Source of the DNA: Akebia trifoliata
Lineage: Eukaryota; Streptophyta; Magnoliopsida; Ranunculales; Lardizabalaceae
Assembly (NCBI GenBank): GCA_017979445.1
Contig: CM030709.1
Coordinates: forward strand, 1,736,001 to 1,800,000
Direction: 5' to 3'
Length of the DNA stretch: 64,000 bases
Made by a program: the position numbers and the translations under genes. Shown one piece after another: positions 1 through 13,533 of this stretch. The stretch's first letter is position 1. Every line of letters begins with the position of its first letter. The notes beneath the pieces were generated by a model that was not told where the DNA came from, searched no databases, and saw nothing but the letters and a program-made list of their open reading frames with translations.

Positions 1-3000
1 CATAGTATGGGTTGGTGGTGAGAAAATGCTCTGGATTGTTATTGCTGTCTATGATAATTTTACCCAGAGCATTGTGAACATGTACATCTTGGCTTCCCTC
101 ACTCACAAGATGCTCCAAGAATTGGGTTAGTAAACGGAGACGATTCCTGCAATCCACGAGAACAGTATGAGGAATGAAAATAAACAAGAAAAAGAATTAT
201 GAAAATAAAGGTGAAAAAGAAGGGAAACGGAAGACAAAGATGAAGCCACCTTTTCTCACATTCCTCCACGAGGGGCTCCACAGGAAGGAGAGAACGGACT
301 GAAAGAATAAGTCCTTTAATGAAATCTTCAGGGCACTCATCATCAAGTAGTTGCCCTACAACTAAAGGAGCATTCCCCGGATTGACCTATAAAGCAAAGC
401 CAAGAGACCCCAGTTTACTTCTTGTTTTCATAAACAAATGAAGTACAATTGCTTTACTATAATAGACAAAGCTTCCTTTCGTGTTAGTACACAAACAAAC
501 AAAATTGAACTTCATGAAAAAACGATTACCTTTTGAACATAACCTTCAATATATCGAAGCATGTTGTTCGAGTAGAGATAGTGGGTGAGATCTGGAACAA
601 AGCCAAAACGATCACAAACATTGATTAGGGGCCGTGCATCTGGAAGCTTGGCTTCCATGAGAAAGTTCTTCGTCTTCTCAGGGTCATAGAAATTTGATTC
701 TCTCGTCACACGTTCGACCTCTTTGATTTGTCCAGTTTTTGCAGCAGCCTCAATATACTTAAAGTGAATATCAGGATCCTCACTGTCCAAGTAACCAAAA
801 AGCAATAAGCATCAGTAAAAGAATTGTTGGCAACCGATCTAATTAATGGGGGCAGTTACTCCTTTTAGAATAGGAATTACCTGGAACTCAAATATGACCC
901 CAAGAAGAAATATAAACCTTCATAAGACTTGAATTGTTCAAAGATTTTTATGCATGCGTCAACACCCAACTGTTCAGAATATTCTTTGGCAGTCTGCACA
1001 GATGTGTCGGTGAGCCTCAGTATATAGATAGGAATAGCATTAAACAAAAAATACAAAGAAATAGACATGTACCTGGACAATTATCTGAAGATTGCCCCTC
1101 AAATTAACCAGTAAAAGGTCCTTCATGCACTCCAATGCCCACTCTCTGGAAAGGGTTCCAAAGAACTCCACTAGTGACTGGAACACACCCATACTTGGCA
1201 TCAATTTTTACATTTTTACACTTAAAAAAACTCTTCCTTTAAGAACAAGGTGTAAGATTGAATGCACGAACCTGTGGCTCAATAGCATGTGTATTCACAA
1301 TGACACGTTTAATATCCGGCAACTCAGTATAATGCTGCATGAAAGACACTGTTTAATCCAGGGAATAATATTAAATCTCTAAGATTTGCAATTTCCTTTA
1401 CATGGATTCCAAGATGGCATACCTGAAGGGCACGCACAAACAATCCAGCCTTTTCACAGAGCTGTGCAATTCGGGGACGGTCATAGTGACTGAACATTCC
1501 ATTAGCCAAGATAGCATCTGCTACATTTGGAAATGTTACTAGATTGATCTCCAAGACCTGAAAAAAGATAAATGTTATGATAGTGGAAAGATAAGTGCAG
1601 ATAAAGAGAAAATAAGAAGTCCATTAAAAATAAAAACCTTTGTTTGAAGGAAAGCATGCTCTGGTAAATTCGGCTTCAGAACATCTAACAGAAAGGCTGT
1701 TGCTTCACGGATCAAGTTCCTCTGGAATACACAACGTCAGAAGCAAGAGAAGTTTGAGTGTTATTCATAATTCTAGAACACTTATCATAATAATAATTTT
1801 AGAACATTGAAAAACAAAATTTGTGCCAAAAAGAAATTTAGACAAAATAGTATGAACAAAACACTAAAAGCAGGAACAAGACAAAATTTGCAGCTTGGAC
1901 ATACTTTCAGGTGGTTGCACAAACATTGAAGCACTCTGTTATCAACTTTAACATTTTTTTGTCTGTTCAAGTATCATCTTAACATCATAACTAACATAAA
2001 ACACACACCTGAAGGAAGAGATCAGTGATTGTGTTGTAGTCAACAGGACAACCTCCCTCCATTTGTGACATCATTAGAGCAAAATTAACAGCTCCCTGCA
2101 TCCAAATATAAAATTCAAGGTATCTTCTATCAGAAAATGTGTCATGCTAAAGCTTAAGTTCCGAACAATGTGCTAAAAACAGACGAACATGAGAGGTGCC
2201 CAATCAGGTTAAATATGTTTAACCATTGGTCAACCAGAATTGACTGGTGGCATCGGCTGATATTACAATATTTTTATTCTAATATAAGTATATGAAAGAG
2301 AAAAACAAGGATGTTTCAATATGTGTATGTTATATGACATCATACCTTGGCCGAAACATCACTACTTTAATTTGCATATCAAATATACAACAAAAATAAA
2401 CCCTACTTACTATATACATTTCCTTCTTGATTGGTTAAACCTTGGTTATGTTTTAATCAAAGTTCTTTAGTCTAGCAGAGTTTCTAAAATCTGTTTTAAG
2501 TTGAATAGAGTAGAATTAAGTCACTAAGGCAGCTATCCAACCATCTATAATTAGCAAAATATCCTTCAATTTCGGTAGAGTGAATAAAGAGTTATATTTA
2601 CATTTGGCCGTTAAGACAGCTGCTATGTGTGAGGTAAGATGCCGATCTCATACTCCGTCTACAATACCAGGGGTTGTCTGAACAAATCCTGTTCCTCCAT
2701 TCAATTCTATCCTAGTTAAGTATGTTAATGCGGAGTTTTGATCCCAAGTCTGTGGCATACCCACCAATCAAGTGGGAAACTTCTATTTAGATATCCCTTT
2801 TCTACTCCTTTTGATTCTTCGTCTTTCTTTTTTTTAATTCAAGCATTAAATCCAATTTAGCAACCCCAGAATCACCTCCAAATCCCACTCAATCAAAACC
2901 TCATTCAAAACCATAAAACCTTCTTGCTAGAAATTTCAACCAGCACTAACTTAACGTATGATTTTCTCTATTTCAGTCAGATTTTATCCCTAAGCTTCAA

Positions 3001-6000
3001 CCCTACATTAACTCATATTTTATCGGTACCCTCCATCAATTAGAAGATTAAATACAAAGCGTCCACACTACTTTTTGCGTAGATCAATCCTTGGCACCAG
3101 AGTTGTTTTCTGCCATCACTCTCCCTCTCAAAACCCTACAAATGAGTGCTGAAATGGACTAATATTAGTATAAATGATGCTTATGGAATTTCTCCTTTTT
3201 AAGTATTGTATATCCCTATTTCAAACCAAATGTCTGGCAATCATTAAAACCAGGTCTAAATTTTACCAGTAAATGACATCAAATAGCCGCATAGACCCAG
3301 GAAGTTTGACCTCAAACTGTTCAGGTCATGTGTTTCTGAAGTTAGAAAGCAGCAGTCTAGTAAAGGAAATGTATCTTCCGCAAAAGATGTAAATTGCCTC
3401 TGACATTGAAGCATAGGAGAATGCAAAATGCCTTTAGACCTGATGAACGACAAATAAATAAATAAATAAAACATACCTGAGGATCTGAGCGCAGGATTGT
3501 TTGCAGAAGAAACAGGTAATCAGGTGTGTACCCGACCTGAAATGAAAAATCGTAACTATGCTAAGATTCAACCACCCAATGATAATAATGATGCAACAAC
3601 AACAAAATCCATTTCTTTCGAGGGTTGAACATAAGTGTAATTTATGAAACAGAACAAGTATCATGTCAAAAAGTTGTCAGATATTGCCAATATAAGTATA
3701 CATCAAGTACCTGCTTCGAGTAGATGAGAATTTTGTCGAATTCCCTTCGTTCAGCAAAAGCTGCAACAACTTTTGGAGTAGCCCTAGCCTTGATATATAT
3801 TTTGAGTGCAAGGTCATTATCCACGGTCTACAATGGAGACATGCATCAAGATATAAAAAAGAGAAATCAACCAACCAAATTAGATAGAACGGTCATGAAC
3901 TATTCAAAGTGAGCATATTAAAAAAATGAAACTCAGAACCATAAGACATAAAATTTATTGCAAAGGAAACGGGCAATTTATTTGGGCAAAATAATATAAC
4001 AGTCGAGGCAAAGGACAAAGTCCAATATCAGATTCCCAATCAAACCTTCACAAGGTCTCCAAGTTCCTCGCTACATTCAAGCTTGTCCTCCGCCAGCCAA
4101 TTCTCCAGAAGGTTCTTTTTATTCTGGTTCACAACTAGGCGTGATAATTCCAACGACTCAAATGCATTGAGTTTTCCTCTAGTTAGCAGTGTTCCGAAGT
4201 ACTGCAACAATGGCGGTGTTTGCCCAGATTGCACAGGAACACTCTGCAAAACATAAACACCATTAGCTCATCACAAATTCTGCTTCTTCTTTCCTTCCTA
4301 GTCAGGATCAGGATTATTAGTAATTTCTTCCTTTTTATAAAGAAACTCACTGTATCCAAGAGTAAGAAAAAAAATGAGACAGAAGATAACATATATTCAA
4401 CATCAAACTTAGCCTAAAACAGGATAGAATTACTAAAAGTGGAAGATATGAGAGTATAACATGATAATAACCATATTATTGACGCCAAAAAATGAAATTA
4501 TAGTTGTGTCAAGTAGAAAATTTTTAAAATGACAATTCAAAAACAACGGAAATACCTGAAATTTTGCAACAGTATCAGGAGTACGGAGGATCCCCTGGGG
4601 AGATTCTGCAGCAAGCTCTGCAGCTTCCTTATATTTAGTCTGAGAGAACAGTTCTTGAAACCGCTGGACAACCTGAAAATATGATAACGAAGAATGAGTG
4701 AACTTCCAATGTACAGAAGTACACAGCATATAATTTTTCCTTGTAATATATTATGTTCCTAGATCAACACAGAATACTCAAACATCATACATGGATAAAT
4801 AATGTCACCTAGCACCACATAGGCAAATCTACATTCAACTAAATTTAGCTTGAATATATTATTTTATGTTGCTGCACTTCATAGAAATGGTTAAAGAGTA
4901 TCCAGTTAGTGGAAACAAACAGGAATCAAGTATCTACTTACCAAATTCTCTGCCCCAGGAAGGTTTCCTCTTTTGGCAAGATTAACAGCAAGTTCCAGAT
5001 TATTTAACTGGAACAGTTACAAAATAGAACGCATAAGAACATCTAATTTGCTGTAATAACACAATAGAACAAAAGCCAAAATAAACATACTTGGCCACTA
5101 ACGAAAGGCACAATTGTTGCTTCATTTACTGTGGCAAGTAACACCTGTCCTCGCCTATTGACTGCATAGAAGCCTCCTTCGGATGTAGCTTCTGTTGTCA
5201 AAAATATAGGATCTGGACTAATTCGATTTCTGTAAACCGCAGTGGCAGTCTCTAGGTCATATACAAATAGAAGTCCAAGCTTTGTGATCACATAAATCAA
5301 ACTGTACTTATGGGATATCTGTCAAAAGAACAAGCTAGCAATTCAATGTATGATACGAATAACAACACAATTGGTACTTGGTTCAAGAATGATTGACTAA
5401 AAATATTACCTGCATTGCCACTGGGAAGTCATCACCAAAATCTGGAGGGAAGAAAAGATCTGCTTGTTTCTTTGTAAAAGCTGCCTTGCCTGAAAATCAA
5501 ATTCATGAGTTCATGACCAGAAAAAAGTATAACTAAACTCCAAGATTATAAGAAAAACAAAGGAAACATAATTATTTTTTATGAAAGCAGAGTGACATCG
5601 TGGATACTACATAAGCTTAAAGGCACATACTTTTCTAAATCTATGGACATAATTGAACACTACCACCCAGAAACGGAGAAGCATAAAAGCAAAAGACAAC
5701 CAATATGTATTTATAGAAGAAAACCAAAACAAATCCAATTCTGGAGTCAAATTTTTTAAGCAAACACGAAAAAGGTAATGTAAATGATAAATTGACCTGG
5801 TTGGGCACCAAGTTCAATCACATGCAACTTTGACGTAATCTGTCCGGCATTGGTACTCTTTGAGGCAAAACATATAAGAATAGAAGGGTTTTCATTCCCA
5901 GGAACCTGTTTATAATATGCAAAGAAAAACAAATCATTCACAAGAAACATGCAAACATATATAACGCCCAACCCAATAACAGAAAAAACCCAAGGAAAGA

Positions 6001-9000
6001 AGATGGAGAAAAGATCTGCACCTTAAATGAAGCAAATGATGCAGCATGTGCTTCAAGAGCTTGACTACGCTGCTGATCGACAGAGAAAAGCTGCATGTTC
6101 CCTTTGACCAGTTGAGGCCTCTATGATCACAATAGGAAGACAACAATAAAGTTAAAATCTAAATAGTGTCAAGGATACAATAAAAGGAGAGAAATTTCAA
6201 ATCACGAGCTACAAAAATAACTTGGGAGCTAACAAAGGATAATGACAAATAAATATCACATTTAACAAAATATGAAGAGGTTGTTGCATGAAAGTTTGAT
6301 CACATAATCAAATGACATACTATTTTAATTTTTATAAGCACTAAATCAAATGACATACTACAAAAATACACTAAATCTTATCCTTCTCTGCAATTGGTTG
6401 TCTAAATAAATAACAATGGAGCTCACGCCATAAATACTCATGAAAAAACTGCAGAATTTCGATGAAGCATGGATTCTCCTGATTAATAGAACAAGTCTCC
6501 TAATAAAGGTGAGACTCTTAGTTACAACTATTGCTATACGACTTTCTCCTTTCCCTTCCTACTGGCAAAGGTAACATGGCACCATGAAGTCCACCTTTAT
6601 CGCCAATGAAGTCTTTTTGCTCATTCATACATCTATGCACCTTTGCAAATTGCAAAAGTACAAAAATGAACATTATGCAACTACCTGACCACACGCATTT
6701 CCATTAATGTCTCAGATCAGCATCATCATCATCATTGGTGTTCTAAATCTGTAAAAACCAACCATAGTTTGACAGTAGAAATTTTTTGTGTACCATGTTA
6801 TCTTTTACTTTCCATAAATTCTTTCGTTATTTATTTAAAAAAGTTCTACGTCAAATATAACCAAAAGAGTAGGATTAACGTGACTAACTTATTAAGGAAA
6901 AAAGGCCCTACTAAGGCTCATCCACCGTCAAAGCAAGACCTTGAGATCCATAACAAATCACGAGGATTTGTTTTTGATGGCAGATGAGCCTTGGCAAGGC
7001 CTTTTTTCCTTACTTAGTTGATCGGGAAAGTATTTTTTGTAACCAAAATAGTGTATTATAATGCATGCATACGGATGAGTCAGCAGTTTGAGCATTTGAT
7101 AGGTTTCGTGTCAGATACCTAATAAAATCAGCTTACAAACAGAGATTCTGCACATATTTTTTATTTGAATATTTTGTACACACCCAAAAAATATATATAT
7201 ATAGTTTTATATCTTGTACGACTAATATATATAAGTAGGGTGCTGTTACCACATACCTCAGGTGAGCCAGGAGCAATTCCAATTAAAACCAACCACTTCT
7301 CAGAAGGATCACATCGGTAGTTAATTATTTGATTACTTGCCAAATTAGCCGTTCGCTCGAACATCTTTACAGGTGGTGAGTCACCTACACGATAGACATT
7401 GTGGAGAACATTTCATACCAACCAATTCCGACATTGAGAAAATGAACAAGAAACAAAGCAACATAATCATGGTGCCGAGGGGAAGGCAACATATTACCTT
7501 CAATTGACCAATGATAGACTGAGGTTTGAGTTACCAGGCCCAACATTTTCGGGGTAATCCACTTCCAAAAGACAATCTACAATAAAGCATGGTGAGTGGG
7601 TAGAATTATATGAATGAAGTCAATCCCGTAGGAAAAAAGAAACGGAAAACTACCAAAAAAGGGTCAAAATCTAAGTTAATTATCAGAACCAAAAAATAAA
7701 AAATAACAATTTAAAAAAAAAAAAAAATTACCAAAAACAACTTAAATCGCTGGACTGCTCAGGGTTTAAGTAAGTCGTTGGACAGTCCGACGTTTTTTGT
7801 TAGAATCCAGATCATTTGTACCCTGGGTGGAGGACTGAAGCTCTCCTCCCACACCTCAATACATGCCATGTAAGCCACAATCCAAAGAAATTCTGAAAAG
7901 GAGGTATTTTGGGCTTTAATTCCTTGAATAATGGTTTAAGTGGCATGTATTGAGGTGTGGGAGGAGGGTTTCATTCCTCCACCCTGGGTGCATAGAGTCC
8001 GGACTCTTTTGTTATTTTATGAATTCAAATAACAAAAATATCCACTGAAGGCCTTAATAGTAGAGGGACATTTTCAGTGTTTCAGTGCAAAATACAATAT
8101 AAAACACTGGAAAGTCCAACACTTTAATCCGTTTTTAGTAAATTTTAAAATATTACTGTTTTTTATAATTAATGAAACATTTGACCCTTTTTTGGTAATT
8201 CATCTTCTGCAATATTCAGATGGTCAAATTCTCACCTGCTCAGGCATTTGATGCGATTTCATTTTTGCTTTCATTTCAATGTTGAATATTTGTAAGTGAT
8301 CCTGAGTGGTTCCAGGAAGTTGAGCTTCAAACAAAATAACACGAAACATCATTTACAGAAAGACAATTAAAATGAGTAGTCTCTTATGGAGTTTTAGGTT
8401 ACAAAAATCTAGAATACCTTTGAGAGCAAGAATTCTGGTATTAGGGTTCATCAAAGCTGAGTCCGCAGTGATAGGCCTTCTCAGTGGTTGCATAGGCATG
8501 TTCATATCAATGATAACAACACTATTTTGCGGCGATGTTTCCCGAATACATATATACTTGTCTGATTCCATTGTGACATGAGTAAACGTAATGAATTGTG
8601 GATTGATTCCAACACTCGGTAACTGCAACCACGAAAAATCAAAAAAATCGAAGATCATAAGTAGAATTTTCAAAAATCAAAACTTCAAAAGCACAATTGA
8701 AGATGAACCTATCGTGCATGAATCGGATCAAGAATTATCCTACAGATCTGAACAGATCCAATTTCTAAGTTAGCTTTATTGCAACAAAATCGCTGCAAAT
8801 GATCTTATAGATGAAAAACGATAATCTAGGACTGGTTTATAAACAAATTGCAGTCTAGATTCATACAAATGAAGACGAACTTGAACGATAAAAACCAATC
8901 CAAAGACACGATTTTTAGCACTAATTCAGCTTAAATACAAAGAACAAACGCGAAATCCGTAACATTTAGAAATAACAGATGAAACAGAACTCACCGTCAT

Positions 9001-9039
9001 GGCCTCCTTCATGGTGATTGGAGCATTTGCAGCAGCCAT
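1..9039 (-). CDS. CHC: Clathrin heavy chain, N-terminal 914 residues (partial, runs off left edge)
   Basis: This encodes the heavy chain of the clathrin triskelion, which coats vesicles at the plasma membrane and trans-Golgi. Exons: 9039-8995, 8622-8418, 8324-8236, 7576-7498, 7384-7257, 6120-6022, 5905-5797, 5489-5410, 5318-5091, 5007-4942, 4672-4556, 4243-4046, 3827-3711, 3536-3477, 2095-2009, 1721-1638, 1557-1423, 1334-1272, 1177-1073, 993-881, 782-530, 386-250, 146-1. All junctions are GT-AG and in phase. The protein starts [15 protein letters not shown] and closely follows plant CHC: the N-terminal propeller (about 1-330, with [19 protein letters not shown]), the linker ([20 protein letters not shown]), then the start of the CHCR leg repeats. 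Plant CHC is about 1,700 residues, so roughly 54% is present. The longest intron seen (3476-2096) shows no recognised element. The identity is certain; which CHC paralogue this is cannot be told. Confidence 0.98.
6880..7023. mobile_element. Foldback (MITE-like) element in CHC intron 5
   Basis: Arms at about 6881-6922 and 6981-7023 are imperfect inverted repeats. AAGGAAAAAAGGCC is found on one side and its complement on the other, followed inward by AAGGCTCATC. The loop is about 60 bases and there is no coding capacity. The size and structure fit a non-autonomous DNA transposon; the family is not recognised. Confidence 0.6.
7651..8200. mobile_element. Nested pair of foldback elements in CHC intron 3
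   Basis: An outer inverted repeat (ACCAAAAAAGGGTCAAA at about 7652 and its complement at 8181-8199) encloses a second foldback. The inner arms (7819-7870 and 7941-7991) match for about 50 bases, including CCTCCCACACCTCAATACAT. The arrangement suggests one short TIR element inserted inside another. There is no coding capacity. Target-site duplications were not resolved with certainty. Confidence 0.55.
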
Positions 9040-9240
9040 GGCGCCAAGATCGATGCTTCAGCGCGGGAAAACGGATTTGCGGTGGAGGAACAAAAACCCC
9101 TATACTGGTTTCCAAAATCGGGGCTTCGGCACCTAGAGAAATAACTAGAAAACCTCGAGTGGTTTCGATCGCAGCCAGATCTGAAGCAACGAAGGATCCC
9201 TTCTAATTTTCCAAGTCGGAGAGAGAGAGAGGAATTTATG
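9040..9240 (-). promoter_or_regulatory. Probable 5' leader and core promoter side of the clathrin heavy chain gene
   Basis: Upstream of the CHC ATG the coding strand carries a CT-rich tract (complement of the GA run at 9222-9233), typical of plant leaders. The ATG at 9039-9037 sits in a good plant context (GCCATGGCT). I see no certain TATA box; the stretch near 9260-9270 is only weakly TATA-like. The transcription start is not determinable from sequence. Confidence 0.35.
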
Positions 9241-9436
9241 TGAAGGCTTTGTTTTACTTTTCTATATCTCCCTTTACGCCTTTAGTCCTTTGCTGGTGTC
9301 AGTGTCACGGCTCCCAAATGAAATTTCAATTACATCAATAATGCTGTTTAAATGAAATTCCACTGAAATGATTTGCGTGTAGCAATTTTTTACGTTCTAA
9401 TTCGTAGTAGTTAATTGAATTAATGATTTTCTGAAG

Positions 9437-9543
9437 CCCCCCCTCGCATTACATAACCGTAGATCATTTGTCTCGGGATATGTAAAATCATAAATCTTTT
9501 CTTATGTATCCCGAAGCAACTGATCTAAGGCTCAGTGATGGGG
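9437..9543. mobile_element. Short foldback element upstream of CHC
   Basis: Arms at 9437-9480 and 9503-9543 pair imperfectly, with TAGATCA and CGGGATA shared in opposite orientation. The spacer is about 20 bases. It abuts the 120 bp tandem duplication that follows. It looks like a small MITE or MITE remnant. Confidence 0.45.
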
Positions 9544-9770
9544 CATAAGTGAAAGTGGGGCATCAGCTTATCACGATTCTAGTTAGTTAGCTTAAAAATA
9601 AAAAATAAAAAAAGAATTTTTGTGACAGGTTAAATCAATAGAGATTAAGATTTTTTTTTTGGGCATAAGTGAAAGTGGGGCATCAACTTATCATGACTCT
9701 ATTTACGTAGTCTAAAAAAAATGAAATTTTTTTACAGGTTAAATCAATAGAGATTAGGATTTTATTTTTC
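9541..9770. repeat. Two-copy tandem duplication, 120 bp period
   Basis: The unit starting GGGCATAAGTGAAAGTGGGG at 9541 recurs at 9661, exactly 120 bases later. Both copies share the later block ACAGGTTAAATCAATAGAGA. The copies differ by substitutions and small indels in the A/T runs, so the duplication is not very recent. No coding content. Confidence 0.85.
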
Positions 9771-11159
9771 AAGTAAACTATTTCTTTGATTTTTTTTTAT
9801 TATTATTACATACATTTTTATATTTAATCACGAAGGAATATTAAAAAAAAAAAATACTAGTAAAACTTTCAAAACAACAATTTTGAAATAAAGAACTTAG
9901 AGATTTTTGACATGTGTTGTTAAGTAGGTTTAGATCGAATTTATTTTGACAAATTCATTAAGTACCCACTGAACATTATGAAATGTATTCAGTTGACTCA
10001 AATTGAGATGTCAGAATTACTCAATAAAGTTTGATTCGATACTTATCAAATCTATTTTGTAATGCACGATAGGTACTTACTGAAACGGTTTTGTAATGTT
10101 CAGTAGTATATCTATTAAACTTATTAAGACAAATTTAGTCTTAACCTACAAAATAAAATTTGTTAAAAAAATCTTTAAGTTTTTCAATTCAAAATCGTCT
10201 TTTTTAAGGTTTTAATAGTGTTTTTCCATCTTCCTCGATGATTAAATGTAAAAAAAAAAAAAATTGAAATTATATAACTTGAAAAAAAAAATATTTAATA
10301 TAATCTTTATTGATCAAACCTTATACAAAACTCAAAAAGAGATGAATATGAAAAAGAATAATAAGAGAGAGGTAGATGCTGGAGAATAATGAGAGAGATG
10401 GAGAAGATGATTCGGATTTTCATTTGGTAGATGGTGGGTGTATAGAATAATCCAATGAGTGTATATGTGTAATTTATTTTTATTAAAAAATAAATGAGTG
10501 CTTGTGCGACTTGTTAGCAATCTCTTGTTAAATTCCATTTTTTTTTTTTTTTTTTTGTTATTTCAATTTCTTCAATAAAAGTATTATTTTCCGGATTATT
10601 GAATTGTCCTAAACAATTCACATATTTTAAGCTTAAAAAAAAATATATATTTTTATAAAGCTTGGTCTGAAAAAAATGTTACTATAACTTATTATATGTT
10701 ATAAACTGTAGACTTATAAATTGTAAAATATAACACAAATTCGATTTTGAAGCAATCAAGCTTCAAATTTTTGAAGGAATATACCTTTTTACGTGATAAA
10801 TATCTTTTTCATCATTTGAAAAAATAATGACATGCTACCCTATATATTTTTTTTTGAGATATCATTTTAAAATTTCAAACTAATAATTTATCTTTTGATT
10901 TTAATCTTTTTATATAAATCAATGGAACAATAATCGCAATACTGTCATTAGCACCACCATCATTATTACCATCACTACTATATCATCATTATCATATTAC
11001 CGATTTTTTTGTTTTCGAAATTTGAAATGAGACAAATAATACACATATAAATCATATGCCATATATTTGTTATTTATTAAATTTTTGACCAGATTTTTGT
11101 AACCCAAGATCAAATACATAAAGAGACACGAGTCAAACTATCTTGACTAAATTACTAAG

Positions 11160-11460
11160 ACTGCAAATCTTACTAAGGATCGTGAACTCATATTTTGATA
11201 TAAAAAAACATGATTTGATGTCATAGGCTTGTAGAAGATGAAATTTCAAAAGAAAAATTATTATAAAAAATAAATAAATAATATTATTTTTTCCACTCTT
11301 GAATTTAGTTTAAATTTTAGGTATTTGCAGTCGTCCATTTTCAATAGTTCAAAAATTACTTTTTTAAATCTGAGTTTTTCTGTAAAATCTAAAAGTGTTT
11401 TGTATTGCCAATGCAGTCATCCATGTGGGCCCAATGACTTTGATTAAGATTTTAAATCTT
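11160..11460 (-). repeat. Dispersed repeat, inverted copy 1
   Basis: Read on the minus strand this matches 12385-12680 and 43005-43300. Shared landmarks include a CATTG...CCACATGGAT block, a GAAAATGGACNAC-type block, and a block with CTACAA...TGACATCA...ATCATG towards the end. There are many substitutions and indels. No coding capacity and no known family recognised. Confidence 0.5.
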
Positions 11461-11621
11461 AGTGAGTAAGGAAAGTGTTTTGAAACGGACATATTAAAAA
11501 CGTAGTTATAGGTTCCAGCTGATAGTTGTGTAAAATATATTTTTAGTGGGTGAGTTACACGCGCCCCTCCACTCTTCCACGTGTTGGTCAATATATCAGA
11601 CATACTCATGTGCTGTCAAAA

Positions 11622-12210
11622 CCATGACATGCCCCTTGACATAGGTCTTCTACGAGAGAGTAGTATAGATGGCCTAAATACTCTCATCTTCAACCCCTAA
11701 CAAAAACAAAAACAAAAGAACTTTGATTTTCTCTCTCAGGAAAATCTGTGATCTTCGAGCAGTTAACAAAAAATCCTATATTTTTATCTAAAAAAATCCA
11801 TTATCTTCAAGTTTTTCACCTTTTACCTTCCCAAAAATCTTATCTTATTTTTGAAGTTTGTAGGTTGGAGTGGGTCATCTTGAGATTGAAGACAAGGGTA
11901 AAAGATTTTATGTAAGAGATATTAGATGATTGGTTTTGGGAAGATCGAACCTTTTAATTCTCCAATTTTTTTTCTTATTGTTGAGGTTTAAGGTGAAGAT
12001 ATAATCCTAAGACTAAAGACTGATAGTAAAAATCTGATTGAAGATTACTGATTTTGAAAAGAAAATTAAAGGGGTTTTGAAGAAAATTAAGGGTATGTAG
12101 ATCATTTTTGCTACTCTTTAAGAGAAGACTTAGGTCAAGGGAGCATGTCGTCAATTTGAAAAACACATGGGGATATCTGGAATAATGTCCAAAACGTGAA
12201 GGGGCATGTC
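11622..12210. mobile_element. TIR element of a family with five copies or fragments in this window
   Basis: The left end reads ATGCCCCTTGACATAGGTCT. Its right end carries the near complement, AAGACTTAGGTCAAGGGAGC, near 12126-12145. A subterminal block near 11680 (CTCATCTTCAACCCCTAAC) recurs in the copy at 35.1 kb. There is no transposase frame, so it is non-autonomous. Long degenerate TIRs would fit a Mutator-like or similar DNA element, but the superfamily is not established. Confidence 0.5.
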
Positions 12211-12384
12211 TAAGTCACCCTTTCCATTTCCTATACGTTTTTTTTTTATTCTTCTTTTTTCACATTGTTTTAACAGCAAAAACAGCCCGCACATTAATCA
12301 GCAAATTCGTACCAAATGACCATAGATGTAAAATAGGAAATATATATATAACTAACAAGGAGCCCAAGAGCTGCCCACAAATTT

Positions 12385-12680
12385 TATTTTTAAGATTTAA
12401 AATCTTAAAATGGGCCATTGAGCACATGTGGATTATCATATTGTCAATCTAACAACATAGTCTTCTAGATTTTATGAAAATATTCATATTAGAAAATATA
12501 TTTTTCGAGGTTGATCCAAGGAATTGAAAATGGACAACTATCGAGTACTCAAAATTAAAATTAAAATTCAATGATGAAAAATAAATTTTTTTATTATTGT
12601 TATTTATTTTATAGAATTTCGTCCTCTACAATCCTGTGACATCAGATCATGTTTTTAAATGCCAGAAGGACAAGATGATC
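12385..12680 (+). repeat. Dispersed repeat, copy 2
   Basis: This is the direct-orientation partner of 43005-43300 and the inverted partner of 11160-11460. Together with the 11160 copy it flanks the TIR element at 11622-12210 in opposite orientations. The similarity is patchy but collinear over about 280 bases. Confidence 0.5.
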
Positions 12681-13533
12681 CAATTATAATATATATTTTT
12701 TTTAAATGGGGTAGGAAAGAAATTTCATCTCTTATTACTGATGTCATTTGTGACACATGTCAAACTGCTGTTGGGCTGTGAGCAAAAAAGCACTCATAAA
12801 ATAGAGGCGCATTGAGTTGTCAAAATGATTGAACGTGCCAAAGTGTGCTGCGTCGTTGATGTTGCGCATGTGCAGTTTCTCCTTGTTTTCATGCAAAACA
12901 AGAATAAGATGTCTTACACAGATGTGCGTGAATCGTGATGCACTGTTCAAACCCATCGGAGTTTCAAACTGTTTGGGCTTGTCGCACACCTTATGCTACC
13001 ACGTTAAACTTTTAGGGAAAAATGCAACAAGCATAAAGAAGCAAGATTCCTCTGTCATGCTTCCACACACAAAGGATGACTTTAATGCCTCTTTTGCTCA
13101 AGAGAGACAATAAACAGAATCAGGGAAAAAATCAGAAGATTGAATGGCCAAGAATGACTCAAATTATATGAATTGGGTCCAAACTGAATTTTTTTTATAA
13201 GAAGTCCAAACTGATTTTATTTGCTAATCAAACATGAACAAGATGTGATCTCACAACTATGGACCTTGATGAGTATATATATATATATAGTTATATATAT
13301 CTTAATATTATTATTTTTTAAATGCACAATATATAGAAAATAACACCATTGCTTCGCCTCTTTAATTCACTAAAAAATCTAAAATCTATCAAGGAATTAT
13401 CAAACTACACTCTGGATGGGTTCAGATGAACAAAAAACGAGCCCAAAAGAAAGCAAAGACAGAAAGGAAAGAATGGATAGCTTTGTGCTTGCAAATGAAT
13501 TGAGAGTGAGCAAACCCAAATGAAATCTTGCAC

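Larger units (their letters stand above)
9241..13533. other. Intergenic spacer between CHC start and carrier gene 3' end
   Basis: No gene is supported here. Besides the foldback and tandem duplication near 9.4-9.8 kb, it is very AT-rich, with homopolymer runs at 9651-9660, 10251-10263 and 10539-10556. It also contains the inverted-repeat complex at 11.16-12.68 kb. The open frames at 12744-13113 overlap on both strands, have no family resemblance and read as chance. The last 200-300 bases should hold the 3' UTR of the carrier gene. Confidence 0.6.

Noticed and set aside
12744..13113. Overlapping frames on both strands in the CHC-SFC1 spacer
   Set aside because: Mirror-image openness on both strands with no recognisable domain suggests a composition effect.
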